From assembly GCA_028293125.1 (NCBI GenBank), contig JAQGPJ010000071.1, positions 1 to 64,000 of the forward strand: a stretch of 64,000 bases of DNA. Reading direction: 5' to 3'. Position 1 is the first letter of the stretch, and each line of letters begins with the position of its first letter. Below the pieces are notes generated by a model. That model did no database searches. It saw only the letters and a list, made by a program, of their open reading frames with translations, and was not told the origin of the DNA. Made by a program: the position numbers and the translations under genes. The stretch comes from Verrucomicrobiales bacterium (GTDB taxonomy: Bacteria; Verrucomicrobiota; Verrucomicrobiia; Verrucomicrobiales; V1-33). Shown here in pieces: positions 48,487 through 57,753 of the stretch.

Positions 48487-51066
48487 ATGACACGGGATGC
48501 TGACACGGCTCTGGAGCTTTTGGCTCCGGCGGGGAACTGGGAATGCGCAAGGGCCGCGGTCGCCAATGGAGCGGACGCGATCTTTTTCGGCATGCCCCGG
48601 TTCAATGCGCGCATGCGGGCGGACAATTTCACGGAGGAGGATCTGCCGAGGCTGATGGAGTATCTGCACGCCCATGGCGTGCGCGGTCTCGTGACCATGA
48701 ACACCCTCATTTTCACCGGCGAGCTGGATGACGCCGTGCGGCAGCTGCGGCGGCTGGAGGCGGCGGGGGTGGACGCCATCATCGTGCAGGACATTGGTCT
48801 GGCGCGGCTGGCGCGGGCGGTGGCGCCGAGGCTCAACCTGCACGCCAGCACCCAGATGACCATCACCTCGCCGGAGGGCTTGGAGTTTGTGGACCGCAGT
48901 ATCGGGCTGGACCGTGCGGTGCTGGCCCGCGAGCTGTCGCTGCGGGAGCTGGAGCGGTTCCGCGCCACGGAGGTGCCGCTGGAGGTTTTTGTCCACGGGG
49001 CGCTGTGCGTGGCCTATTCCGGCCAGTGCCTGACCAGTGAAAGCCTGGGCCGCCGCAGCGCCAACCGGGGCGAGTGCGCGCAGGCCTGCCGCATGCCCTA
49101 TGAGCTCATTGTGGATGGTGAAAAGACAGATCTGGGGGACCGCCGCTATCTGCTGTCGCCCCAGGACTTGGCGGCGGTGGAGGAGGTCCCGGCATTGCTG
49201 GCGCGGGGCGTGCGCAGCTTCAAAATCGAAGGCCGTCTGAAGTCCCCGGAATATGTGGCGGCGGTGACGGCGGTTTACCGCAAGGCGCTGGACGCGGCCA
49301 TGGCCGGGAAAACGGAGGGGCCAATGGCCACTCCAGAGGACCGTTATTCGCTGGAGATGACCTTCAGCCGCGGGCTCTTCAGCGGCTGGATGCACGGTGT
49401 GGACCACCAGCAGCTGGTGGGTGCCCGGTATGGCAAAAAGCGTGGAGCGCTGGCGGGCCGGGTGCGGAGCGCCGGCCCCGGCTGGGTGGAACTGGAATCG
49501 CTGGGGGCCGGCCTCAAGCCCGGCGATGGCGTGGTTTTCGACACTGGCGGCGACACCAATGACGAGCAGGGGGGGCGTGTGTTTGAAATCCTGGGCCGCC
49601 GTCTGACCTTTGCACGGGGCAAGGTGGATTTTTCAAGCATCAAACCCGGTGACCGCGTCTGGAAAACCAGCGATCCCGCCTTGGAGAAGCGCCTGCGCGC
49701 CACCTTTGAGAAGGAGGCTGCCTGGCAGCCGGTCCACGGCCTGCGGCTGGCTGTTGCCGGTCGGGAAGGGGAGCCGCTGCGCATCACGGAGAAAGGCTCC
49801 GGAGCGGCGGTGCAGTCGGCCATGCCTCTGACCCAGGCACTGAAGCGCCCGCTGACGGAGGAGACGCTGCGCGATCAGCTGGGACGGCTGGGCGGCACCG
49901 GCTTCAATCTGGCAACCTTGGAGAGCACGGTGGAGGGGGAGATGATGCTCCCGCTCAGCGAATTGAACCGCCTGCGGCGGGAGCTGGTGGAGCGCATTCA
50001 GGCAGCCGGGCCTGCCGCTGACGGTTCCACTGCCACTGCCGATGCCTCCGCACCCGCCGCCAGTCCGGAGCGGCCTTGGCGGGAAATCTTCCGTTTTGAT
50101 GGCACAGGCCGGATTGTGCAAAGAAGGATGGATCCACAGGAAAATCCGGAGATTCCAAGCCATGACCTGCGCCCTCAGGAGGATCAGGGGCCTGCGGAAT
50201 TCATAACCCCGGACAACGGCTTTGAACTGTCCGTGCTATGCCGCACCCTGGAGCAGGTGGAGATCTGCGCGGCGGAGGGAGTGGCGGTGGCCTATGCGGA
50301 TTTCGAGGATGCGCGAGCTTATGCCGCTGCTGTCAAACAGGTGCGGGACACCTCGGCCATGCGCCTGCTGCTGGCCACGCCGCGCATTCAGAAGCCCGGC
50401 GAGCAGGGGTTTTTCAAACTCATCGAGCGCGCCAATCCCCAGGGCGTGCTGGTGCGGAATCTGGGCGCGGTGCCGTGGTTCACCCACCGGGGCATGGAAA
50501 CAGTGGGCGATTTCTCCCTGAATATCGCCAACCCGCTGACCGCCGCGTTTTTCCGGGAGCAGGGGCTGGAGGTGCTGACGGTCTCCTACGACCTCAATAT
50601 CGCCCAGGTGCTCGACCTGCTGGCCGCCGCGCCGCCGGAGTGGTTTGAGCTGACGCTGCATCAGCATATGCCCATGTTTCACATGGAACACTGTGTGTTT
50701 GCCGCTTTTCTCTCAAAAGGCAAAACCTTTCTCGACTGTGGCCGGCCCTGCGAGAGCCACTCCGTCAAGCTGCGGGACCGCGTGGGCATGGAGCATCCGC
50801 TGAAGGCGGATGTCGGCTGCCGCAACACTCTCTTCAACTCCCAGGCTCAGACCGGAGCCCGCTACTTCACCCAGCTGCGCGCCGCCGGGCTCCGCCGCTG
50901 CCGGATCGAGCTGCTGGAGGAGGATGCCGAAGGCGTCCGCCGCCTGCTGCGCACCTACCGCGCCCTGCTGGACGGGCATGCCGACGGGGCCGATCTCTGG
51001 CGCAGCCTGCGCGCCCAGAGCAAACTGGGCGTGACGCTGGGCACGCTGGAGGAGCAGACAGTCTGA
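48487..51066 (+). CDS. U32 family peptidase-like protein (DUF3656-type C-terminus)
   Basis: An 859-residue protein. The N-terminal TIM-barrel starts LELLAPAGNWECARAAVANGADAIFFG. The U32 signature is present as EVFVHGALCVAYSGQCLTS, with further cysteines in NRGECAQACRMPYEL; these four Cys bind an Fe-S cluster in studied members. Homologues such as RlhA, UbiU/V and TrhP act in RNA or ubiquinone hydroxylation rather than proteolysis. The middle and C-terminal halves (to about residue 859) resemble the DUF3656 extension and a second barrel, including DLLAAAPPEWFELTLHQHMPMFHMEHCVF. The ATG at 48487 is preferred over the in-frame GTG at 48481, because GGAG at 48473-48476 is better spaced. Confidence 0.88.
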   Translation: MTRDADTALELLAPAGNWECARAAVANGADAIFFGMPRFNARMRADNFTEEDLPRLMEYLHAHGVRGLVTMNTLIFTGELDDAVRQLRRLEAAGVDAIIVQDIGLARLARAVAPRLNLHASTQMTITSPEGLEFVDRSIGLDRAVLARELSLRELERFRATEVPLEVFVHGALCVAYSGQCLTSESLGRRSANRGECAQACRMPYELIVDGEKTDLGDRRYLLSPQDLAAVEEVPALLARGVRSFKIEGRLKSPEYVAAVTAVYRKALDAAMAGKTEGPMATPEDRYSLEMTFSRGLFSGWMHGVDHQQLVGARYGKKRGALAGRVRSAGPGWVELESLGAGLKPGDGVVFDTGGDTNDEQGGRVFEILGRRLTFARGKVDFSSIKPGDRVWKTSDPALEKRLRATFEKEAAWQPVHGLRLAVAGREGEPLRITEKGSGAAVQSAMPLTQALKRPLTEETLRDQLGRLGGTGFNLATLESTVEGEMMLPLSELNRLRRELVERIQAAGPAADGSTATADASAPAASPERPWREIFRFDGTGRIVQRRMDPQENPEIPSHDLRPQEDQGPAEFITPDNGFELSVLCRTLEQVEICAAEGVAVAYADFEDARAYAAAVKQVRDTSAMRLLLATPRIQKPGEQGFFKLIERANPQGVLVRNLGAVPWFTHRGMETVGDFSLNIANPLTAAFFREQGLEVLTVSYDLNIAQVLDLLAAAPPEWFELTLHQHMPMFHMEHCVFAAFLSKGKTFLDCGRPCESHSVKLRDRVGMEHPLKADVGCRNTLFNSQAQTGARYFTQLRAAGLRRCRIELLEEDAEGVRRLLRTYRALLDGHADGADLWRSLRAQSKLGVTLGTLEEQTV

Positions 51067-51114
51067 CGGTCGGTTTGAAACACGACGGTTCCGGCCCGCT
51101 GACGCCAGCGGCTC

Positions 51115-51498
51115 TCAGCGGGTGCCGTTGCTGCCGGGATGGCGGTCGATGCGGTCCACCCGGGAGTAGTGGACGCTGTCGTAGCCCACAGCCACGGAGA
51201 TGCTGCCGCTTACCGTGGTTTTATCAAGGTTGAGGAAACCGGTGGGAGGCTTCTCCAGTCCGGTGACCGGCAGGGGAGTGATACTGCCGGGACCTTGGTA
51301 TTTATCCGGAGCCACAACCAGATGTGCCAGTGATGGAGCCGGCGCAGGAGCGGGAAGCCCTTTGGGAGCCACTGATGCCGGGGTGGTCAGAACCGGTCCC
51401 GTCGGCGGGCCAGTGTGAGCCACCTGCCTGCGGGGTGCGATGGTGCCCGCGCAGCTGCACAGGAACAGAAACACAAAACAAGGAAGAGCCTGACGCAT
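51115..51498 (-). CDS. Small Pro-rich lipoprotein of unknown function
   Basis: A 127-residue protein. The start MRQALPCFVFLFLCSC at 51498 gives a lipoprotein signal with lipobox LCSC. The mature part is rich in Pro, Ala and Thr and has no recognised domain; a short strand-like segment near the end (TVSGSISVAVGYDSVHYSRVDRIDR) may be folded. The frame extends upstream to 51555 without a signal peptide. It is convergent with the U32 gene. Confidence 0.65.
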   Translation of the reverse strand: MRQALPCFVFLFLCSCAGTIAPRRQVAHTGPPTGPVLTTPASVAPKGLPAPAPAPSLAHLVVAPDKYQGPGSITPLPVTGLEKPPTGFLNLDKTTVSGSISVAVGYDSVHYSRVDRIDRHPGSNGTR

Positions 51499-51611
51499 GG
51501 GTGCCAGAATAAGGTGCCCCGACCGGTTTTGAAAGCCGGATTTCAACACGGGCAAAACCGAGGGCGGGGGAAGTAGGGAGGGGGAAGGGAAAGGGAAGAG
51601 GATTTCCCGGT

Positions 51612-52892
51612 TCAGGAGGCGCGGGATCCGGATCCGGAGATTTTTTTACCGGAGGGGGAAACCGAGGACTGGGCCGGAGGCGCGGCGGAGGGATCGCCGG
51701 GAATAGGGATGGGCTCCAACTCCGGATTTTCGAAGGGGTTCAAAACCGGGGCTTTGTCCTTACCGGTGGCAGGTCCGGTTTTGACAGAAGGGGCCGGAGG
51801 AGGCGGGATCGAGGGGGAGGTGACGGAGGAGGCAGGCACTGCCGCGGGAGCCGGGGAGGGAATGGGCGTGGAGGAGGCCATGGACTGCTCCTTTTTGGTC
51901 TTCAGAAGGCCGCTCATTTCCGAAATCCACCCGGCCGCGTTCCGGTTGCCCAGATTGGCTTTGATCAGGGTCAGCATGGCCGCCATGCCGGTGTCCTCCT
52001 GGCCGGCGTTGAACATTTCCCGAGCCATGCCCCACTTCAGCACCGGCAGGCGCTCGCGGTTGAAGGACTCCACCTTTTCCGGCACTTTCCCGGCCTCCAC
52101 CATGGCGGTCTCCTGACTGATGAGCTTCTGCCAGGCAGCCACCAGAGCCGATACCTGCCCCTTGTCGCGGTAATAGGGGAAAATGGCGCGGTCGTAGATC
52201 TCGAAGATATTGCCGGGCCGGTAGGCGTCGTTGCGGTCGTTTTTGCCGCCACTGTCCTTCACTTTGGCCAGACTGTTGTCCAGTTTGAGGTGTTTGGCAA
52301 TCACGCCGTCCAGTACACTGCGGTTCAGTTCGTCCATCTGCCCGTCCAGCTTTTTCGCGCTGCCCGCCAGATCCTCCAGATAGGCCACCGCCGCGGTGAT
52401 GGCCTCGGTCCTGGCGAATTCCGTGTGGGCGTTGGCATACAGGATGAGCACGGACAAATACCGCACCTGGAGGCGCAGACCGGTCATGAAAGGGGGATTG
52501 TGCAGTTCCTTGCCCTTCGTGCGCTTCCACTCCGCAAACTCGGTCGAGGTTTTCCCTTTTTCGTCGAATTCGAACTCCTTGGTGCCGTCGAGCCAAAGCT
52601 GAAAGGATTTCTCCTCGGAGTTTCCCGCCTCCTTCAGCTGGGACAGGAGGCTGTTGTTGTAGGTGGAGCGCTTCCCCTGCAGATCGTCCTGGATCTCCGA
52701 CAGTTGCTGCAGCAGCCGGTCCACATCCTCCTGTTTCAGCGGGCGGGGCGGACCGGGAGCGGCCGGCGGAGTGGCCGACGGCCCGGTCTGCGGGACGGGA
52801 GCGGGTTTGCGGGGAATCAGCTGCGCCGGCAGCAGGGTCAGGCAGGCCAGGCTCAGGCAAAGGCTGGTGAAAAACGGGGAAAGGCGGGGCAT
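51612..52892 (-). CDS. Secreted protein of unknown function with helical core
   Basis: A 426-residue protein with signal peptide MPRLSPFFTSLCLSLACLTLLPAQ. A Pro-rich linker leads to a helical middle (VDRLLQQLSEIQDDLQGKRSTYNNSLLSQL, coiled-coil-like, and FELWLDGTKEFEFDEKGKTSTEFAEWKRTKGKELHNPPF). It ends with another Pro/Ser/Ala-rich tail. The codon bias and signal peptide support it as a real gene. Similar proteins are hypothetical in Verrucomicrobiota; I see no catalytic motif. It is divergent from the YlbF-family gene. Confidence 0.8.
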   Translation of the reverse strand: MPRLSPFFTSLCLSLACLTLLPAQLIPRKPAPVPQTGPSATPPAAPGPPRPLKQEDVDRLLQQLSEIQDDLQGKRSTYNNSLLSQLKEAGNSEEKSFQLWLDGTKEFEFDEKGKTSTEFAEWKRTKGKELHNPPFMTGLRLQVRYLSVLILYANAHTEFARTEAITAAVAYLEDLAGSAKKLDGQMDELNRSVLDGVIAKHLKLDNSLAKVKDSGGKNDRNDAYRPGNIFEIYDRAIFPYYRDKGQVSALVAAWQKLISQETAMVEAGKVPEKVESFNRERLPVLKWGMAREMFNAGQEDTGMAAMLTLIKANLGNRNAAGWISEMSGLLKTKKEQSMASSTPIPSPAPAAVPASSVTSPSIPPPPAPSVKTGPATGKDKAPVLNPFENPELEPIPIPGDPSAAPPAQSSVSPSGKKISGSGSRAS

Positions 52893-53030
52893 GGTGGAAA
52901 GAAGCGGGGAAAGGGTGCGGGTGGTGCGGTGTGTGAAAGGGCGGCCGGCGGGGAGACAAGGGACCCGCCGTGAAAAAGACGCAAATCCGCATTGCCGTTA
53001 ACCGCATGGCACGCGTAGATCGGTACAATT

Positions 53031-53486
53031 ATGAGCCTTATTATCGGAGTTGATGATGAAGAAATGCCGAAAGTGGACCTCGGCGAGAAAATTCGCGAAC
53101 TTTGCGAAGCCTTGGCCGACGATGACAATGTGATCGCCGCCCGCCGCCGGGTGGAGCGTTTCCTCAGTGACTCCGACGCCACCGCCAGCTATGCCAAATT
53201 GGTGGAGAAGAGCGAGGCGCTGCAGCGCCAGGAGATGAGCGGCACCCCCATCACCGAGGAAGACGCCAAGGCTTTCGAGGATCTGCGCCGCAGCACCCTC
53301 ACCGAGCCCGCCGTGCAGTCCTTCATGGAGGCCCGCGGCATGCTGCAGGAGATCGAGAGCTTTATCATGGCCTACGTCAGCCGCACCCTCGAACTGGGCC
53401 GCGTGCCCAGTGAGAAAGAGCTGACCAGTGGATCCGGGGGCGGCGGCAGTGGTGGTGGATGCGGCGAAGGCTGCGGATGCCACTGA
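53031..53486 (+). CDS. YlbF-family protein with Gly/Cys-rich tail
   Basis: A 151-residue cytoplasmic protein. The helical core IRELCEALADDDNVIAARRRVERFLSDSDATASYAKLVEKSEALQRQEMSG and ITEEDAKAFEDLRRSTL fits the YlbF/YmcA (DUF964) family, which in Bacillus forms part of a complex guiding RNase Y and competence regulation. The C-terminus is unusual: SGSGGGGSGGGCGEGCGCH, a Gly/Cys-rich tail that could bind metal or a cluster, as in the YlbF-YmcA-YaaT complex. A shared terminator lies between this gene and transaldolase. Confidence 0.85.
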   Translation: MSLIIGVDDEEMPKVDLGEKIRELCEALADDDNVIAARRRVERFLSDSDATASYAKLVEKSEALQRQEMSGTPITEEDAKAFEDLRRSTLTEPAVQSFMEARGMLQEIESFIMAYVSRTLELGRVPSEKELTSGSGGGGSGGGCGEGCGCH

Positions 53487-53525
53487 TGCGACGATCCAGC
53501 CTTCAGGCTGTTTATTTCCAAACTG

Positions 53526-53559
53526 AAAAAGGCGGAATCCTCACGGATTCCGCCTTTTT
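53526..53559. terminator. Bidirectional Rho-independent terminator
   Basis: A 15-bp perfect stem (AAAAAGGCGGAATCC at 53526-53540 with its complement at 53545-53559) around TCAC. It has T5 on the plus strand and, read from the other side, T5 on the minus strand. It serves the YlbF-family gene and the convergent transaldolase gene. Confidence 0.85.
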
Positions 53560-53629
53560 CCTTATCATTTTTTTACCTCCGGATGCGCACGGCGGTTGAA
53601 TCGCCGTGCGCATCCGGCAGCCACCGGGC

Positions 53630-54583
53630 TCAGAGAGCGGCGGCAAGAACTTTTTCCAGTTTGACGATGTCGATGGAGAACTTGCGGATGCCCTCGGCAG
53701 TCTTCTCGGTGGCCATGGCATTGTCGTTCAGCTCCAGCCTGAAGGTCTTTTCATCGTAAACGCGCTTCGCGATATCCAGTCCGCTGGAGGCGGCGGGTTC
53801 CAGCCTGCGGGTGAGGGGCTCGTCGCTGGCGGCCAGTTCGCCCAGCAGGGAGGGGGCGATGGTGAGAAGGTCGCAGCCGGCGAGTTCGGTGATTTCACCC
53901 TTATTGCGGAAGCTGGCGCCCATGACCTCGGTCTTGTGGCCATACTTTTTGTAATAGTGGTAGATCTCGGTTACGGACAGCACGCCGGGATCCTCAGCGG
54001 GGGTGTAGTCCTTCTTCTCGTTGGCCTTGTACCAGTCGAGGATACGGCCCACGAAAGGGGAGATCAGCGTCACGCCGGCATCGGCGCAGGCCACCGCCTG
54101 AGGCAGGGAGAAGAGCAGGGTGAGATTGCAGTTGATGCCCTCCTTCTGGAGGATCTCGGCGGCCTTGATGCCCTCCCAGGTGGAGGCGATTTTGATCAGG
54201 ATGCGCTCTTTGGCGATGCCCTCGGCGGCGTAGTCGGCGATCAGCTTGCGGGCCTTGTCCACGGTGCCGGCGGTGTCGAAGGAGAGCCGGGCGTCCACCT
54301 CGGTGGAGACGCGGCCGGGCACGATGTTGAGGATTTCCTTGCCGAAAAGAATGAGCACGCGGTCGATGATGCTGCCCAGCAGGTCCCCGCCGGCGAGGTC
54401 GCTGGATTTGTGCTCGCTCAGAGCCTTGTCCACCAAGTGGCGGTACTGCGGTTTTTCCGTAGCCTGCAGAATGAGCGAAGGGTTCGTCGTGGCATCCTGC
54501 GGCTGGTAGGCGCGCATGGATTCGAAATCACCCGTGTCGGCGACAACGGTGGTGTATTTCTTCAGTTCGTCGAGTTGGCTCAT
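53630..54583 (-). CDS. tal: Transaldolase
   Basis: A 317-residue enzyme of the pentose phosphate pathway that moves a dihydroxyacetone unit between sugar phosphates. The N-terminal signature DATTNPSL and the Schiff-base Lys in [13 protein letters not shown] are conserved, and [32 protein letters not shown] is a further block. The length matches the E. coli TalB type (subfamily 1). It is convergent with the YlbF-family gene and divergent from the membrane protein at 54724. Confidence 0.96.
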   Translation of the reverse strand: MSQLDELKKYTTVVADTGDFESMRAYQPQDATTNPSLILQATEKPQYRHLVDKALSEHKSSDLAGGDLLGSIIDRVLILFGKEILNIVPGRVSTEVDARLSFDTAGTVDKARKLIADYAAEGIAKERILIKIASTWEGIKAAEILQKEGINCNLTLLFSLPQAVACADAGVTLISPFVGRILDWYKANEKKDYTPAEDPGVLSVTEIYHYYKKYGHKTEVMGASFRNKGEITELAGCDLLTIAPSLLGELAASDEPLTRRLEPAASSGLDIAKRVYDEKTFRLELNDNAMATEKTAEGIRKFSIDIVKLEKVLAAAL

Positions 54584-54723
54584 GATATCGTGGTTGGGAA
54601 AAAGAGGTGCAGAGCGTCCCGGTCAAAGCGGGGAGCCGCTGATTTAAGCGCTCAGGGGACGGGTGCAATCGGTTTTCGGTCCGGGTTGCGCGGGGCGGGC
54701 ATCCGTGCTCGTGGTGGCGTTCC

Positions 54724-55434
54724 ATGTCCGAAGCAGACTCCTCCCCTCCCGCCGGCGCCCCGTCATCCCCGCGGATGACCACCGGCTGTTTCATGCTGGT
54801 GCTGGTCGCCTGCTGGCTGCTGGCCTTGGGGGTGTGGATGATCTGGCACGTCTATGCGCAGGTGCGGGAAATGCGGACCTTCACTCAGCCCACCGCTCAA
54901 GTGATCCACCCCGACCAGCCGACGGGCGATGATTTGGCGGCGCTGCGCGCCAAACTGGCGGCGTTCGGCAACTCCATCGACGCCCGCACGGCGGACAAAC
55001 TGGAGCTCACAGTGGTCGACCTGAATCACCTCCTCTCCGCCCAAGAACCGGTGAACCGGCTGAAGGACATCGCCAAGGTCGAGGAGATCACGGACGTGGT
55101 GAAGGTGAAAGTGGCGCTGGCGCTCAACGGCGTGCCCTTCAGCGGCGAGCGGCTTTACCTGAACGGCTTCATAACAGTGCGGCCGGAGATCAAATCCGAC
55201 AGCGGGCTGGTGCTGCTGACCCGCAGCGTGGAGGTGCCGGACAAAACGCTGCCCCCGGGATTCTCCGGCAGTTATCTCCAAGCAAACCATCTGGACGGGT
55301 TGGCGCTCGATGAAGTCCGGAAGGACAACCGCCTGAAAAGCCTGCTCACCCAGATCACCAGCACCCGCTGTGAGCCGGGCAAGGTGGTGCTGGAGTACAC
55401 TCCGCAGGTGAAGCCTGCGACGCCAGGGAAATAA
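54724..55434 (+). CDS. Single-pass membrane protein of unknown function
   Basis: A 236-residue protein. After a short Pro-rich cytoplasmic N-terminus comes one hydrophobic helix (CFMLVLVACWLLALGVWMIWHVY). The C-terminal 190 residues are beta-rich, with TADKLELTVVDLNHLLSAQ and VKVKVALALNGVPFSGERLYLNGFITVRPEI, and probably lie outside the cytoplasmic membrane. No family is recognised. It ends 64 bp from the convergent repeat-protein gene. Confidence 0.7.
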   Translation: MSEADSSPPAGAPSSPRMTTGCFMLVLVACWLLALGVWMIWHVYAQVREMRTFTQPTAQVIHPDQPTGDDLAALRAKLAAFGNSIDARTADKLELTVVDLNHLLSAQEPVNRLKDIAKVEEITDVVKVKVALALNGVPFSGERLYLNGFITVRPEIKSDSGLVLLTRSVEVPDKTLPPGFSGSYLQANHLDGLALDEVRKDNRLKSLLTQITSTRCEPGKVVLEYTPQVKPATPGK

Positions 55435-55498
55435 GCAGGACCGGAGGAGCCTGCCGCGGATCCGCACCAAGCCAACCCCGGACTGGCCGCTCCGCAGA

Positions 55499-57661
55499 CT
55501 ACTGCAGCTTGCGCATCAGCTCCTGGCGGTCGGTATCGTTGAAGCCGGCGGCGTCCAGAGCGGCATGGGCGGCCTCGCGGTTGCCGTTGGCTTTCCAGCC
55601 TTGGAGGGCAGTGGCGGCGGCCTCCCGGCGGCGGGAATCGTCACCGATGCTGAGCGCCCAAGTCCAGGCGCTTTCAGGATCGTCGCGGGCAATGGTGCCG
55701 ACCAGATTGCCGGTGGCCAGATCGCGGCTTTTGCCTTCGGGCAAATTCTGCACCCACTGGGAGGCGGCCACAGCATCGTAGCCCGCCCAGGCGGCGACCA
55801 CGCCGGCGGAGGCCTCGTCGCGCGCTCCGCCTTCGGGAAGGGTCAGAGCCCAGGCGGCGGCCTTCGCGGCGTCGGTCTGCGCCAGTTGGGCCGCCACATT
55901 GCGGGCCACGGCCTGGTTTTCGGATTTGGCGGCGTCCTCCGCCGTCATGCCGGAGGCGAAGCGCGCATACAGCGACTGCACCCGGTCCGGGTCTTGGGAG
56001 GCGGCCTGCTCCACCACTTTGCTGAGAGCTGCGGTGCGGTCGGAGCCGGTCAGCCCGGAGGCCCACTTCTCGGCCTCGGACAGGCTGCGTCCAATGAGGC
56101 TGTCGGCCACGCTGCGGGTGATCTCAGCGCGGGTGTCAGGATTGGAGATTTTGGCGATCTCCTGACCGGCTTTCTCCGGATCGGTCTGGGCCCAGATGCC
56201 GATGGCGGAGGTCAGCGCGGCTTTCCGCTGGGCCTCGGTGCCCAGCCCCTGGGCCCACTCCACGGCCTTCTCCGGACTGCTCCAGGCCAGATTGGAAACC
56301 ACTTGGGCCGCCACCTCCGGAGTCTGGGAAACCGGCTGCAGTTTGCCGAAAAGATTCATGGCCTCCTCCGGCTGGGAATAGCCCAGCGCGCCCACCGCCC
56401 GCGCCATCGCCTGCTCCCGGATGGAGGCGATGGGAATGTTCTTGAGCGAGGCCACCAGCTTGGACGGATCGGACTCCAGCTGATTCCAGAGTCCTCCCTC
56501 ATAGATGGTGCGAGCCAGATTGGCGGGCAGGGTGGCCGCCAGTTTCAGCAGCTTGTCCCGGTTCTCATCGGTCACGTTTCCCGCCAGCGCACCCAGCGCG
56601 GCGGCCTTGTCGCTGAAATTTTTGAACTCCGACACCCGGCCCATGGCGCCATCAAAATCCCTGAGCGCCAGGGAGCTCATGGCCTGATTGATGATGCCGG
56701 TGCGGTTGTTGCCGACATCCGCTTTCCTCAGGGCCGCCAAGCATTTATCCGGATCGATCTGACTCAGGGTCTGAATGGCGGCCGAGGTGGCATTCACCCT
56801 CTCGTGGGCGGTGGGCAGCGCGGAGGCCCAGGCGGTTGCGGATTCAAAATCCGAAGCCGCCCAGCGGGAGGCCAAGCCGCTGATGGCGGAGTTCCGGGTC
56901 TGGCCCGCCGGCAGCTTCATGGTGGCGGCACCCGCCGCCTGCGGATCCCGTGTCCCCCACTGGGCCATCAGATTCTGCATGGCCCAGGGCCGGTCCGCAG
57001 TTTGGCTGTTGGAAGCCAGATCAAAAGCCTTTTGAGGATCCGTGGCGCTGAGGGCGTTGAGGATGATCCGCCGGGACTCATTCCGCATGGTTCCCATTTT
57101 ATTGGCGGTTTCCCAAGCCTGATTGGAGTCTTTATTTGCCAGGACCGCAAAGGCCGCGTTCATGGTCTGATACCGGAAAAACTGATCGCCGGTGGTTTTG
57201 GCGGCTTGGAGCACCGCCTCGGGATCCAGCTCCGCCCAGCGGGTGAACACGGCATCGTAAAGCTGATAGGAATTCCGGTCACCGAACCACCCCTTGCCCA
57301 AGGAGGACATGGCGGCGGCGCGGGCGGAGGCGGCGTCGAGACCGGCGGCGAACTGGAGGATGGCGGCTTGGTTTTTCAGCCCGCCGCCCGGAGTCAGCGA
57401 CTTCAGCAGTTTCTGCGCCCGGTCTCCCGCCGCGCCTGCCGGAGTGGCTGTTTTACCAGCCGCCCCCGGACCCGCCGCCCCCGGCGGGAGTTTCTGTTCC
57501 TCAGGAACCGGCACCAGGAGGGTGCTGTTCCCGACACCCCTGACAGCGGCTCCCAAGGGAGCTGGGCCACGGCCGGGCGCGGTGTATCGGCCGGCTGCGA
57601 AAACAGCAGCGGCGGAAATGGTCAATAGAGCACCGGTGCGGAGTCGGGAGGATAGGCGCAT
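55499..57661 (-). CDS. Long DP-x-A-A-x-x-W-A repeat protein, exported
   Basis: A 720-residue protein with a signal peptide or signal anchor (TGALLTISAAAVFAAGRYTA). A Pro/Gly/Ala linker leads to many helical repeats of 30-40 residues with signatures ELDPEAVLQAA, STDPQKAFDLA, RDPQAAGAAT, SDFESATAWASALP, SSPEKAVEWAQGL, TDPEKAGQEIA and RDDPESAWTWAL. It is the longer paralogue of the protein at 28805-30121; the two share N-terminal architecture and repeat consensus. An alpha-solenoid scaffold in the periplasm is the likely form, of unknown partners. It is convergent with the small membrane protein gene. Confidence 0.85.
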   Translation of the reverse strand: MRLSSRLRTGALLTISAAAVFAAGRYTAPGRGPAPLGAAVRGVGNSTLLVPVPEEQKLPPGAAGPGAAGKTATPAGAAGDRAQKLLKSLTPGGGLKNQAAILQFAAGLDAASARAAAMSSLGKGWFGDRNSYQLYDAVFTRWAELDPEAVLQAAKTTGDQFFRYQTMNAAFAVLANKDSNQAWETANKMGTMRNESRRIILNALSATDPQKAFDLASNSQTADRPWAMQNLMAQWGTRDPQAAGAATMKLPAGQTRNSAISGLASRWAASDFESATAWASALPTAHERVNATSAAIQTLSQIDPDKCLAALRKADVGNNRTGIINQAMSSLALRDFDGAMGRVSEFKNFSDKAAALGALAGNVTDENRDKLLKLAATLPANLARTIYEGGLWNQLESDPSKLVASLKNIPIASIREQAMARAVGALGYSQPEEAMNLFGKLQPVSQTPEVAAQVVSNLAWSSPEKAVEWAQGLGTEAQRKAALTSAIGIWAQTDPEKAGQEIAKISNPDTRAEITRSVADSLIGRSLSEAEKWASGLTGSDRTAALSKVVEQAASQDPDRVQSLYARFASGMTAEDAAKSENQAVARNVAAQLAQTDAAKAAAWALTLPEGGARDEASAGVVAAWAGYDAVAASQWVQNLPEGKSRDLATGNLVGTIARDDPESAWTWALSIGDDSRRREAAATALQGWKANGNREAAHAALDAAGFNDTDRQELMRKLQ

Positions 57662-57753
57662 AGGGATAGGAATGCTCTCCTATCAGACAATTGAGTCGTG
57701 AAAATGTCACGACTTTAATTTTTGAACGAGGATGCCGTTATTTTGTCCGGATG

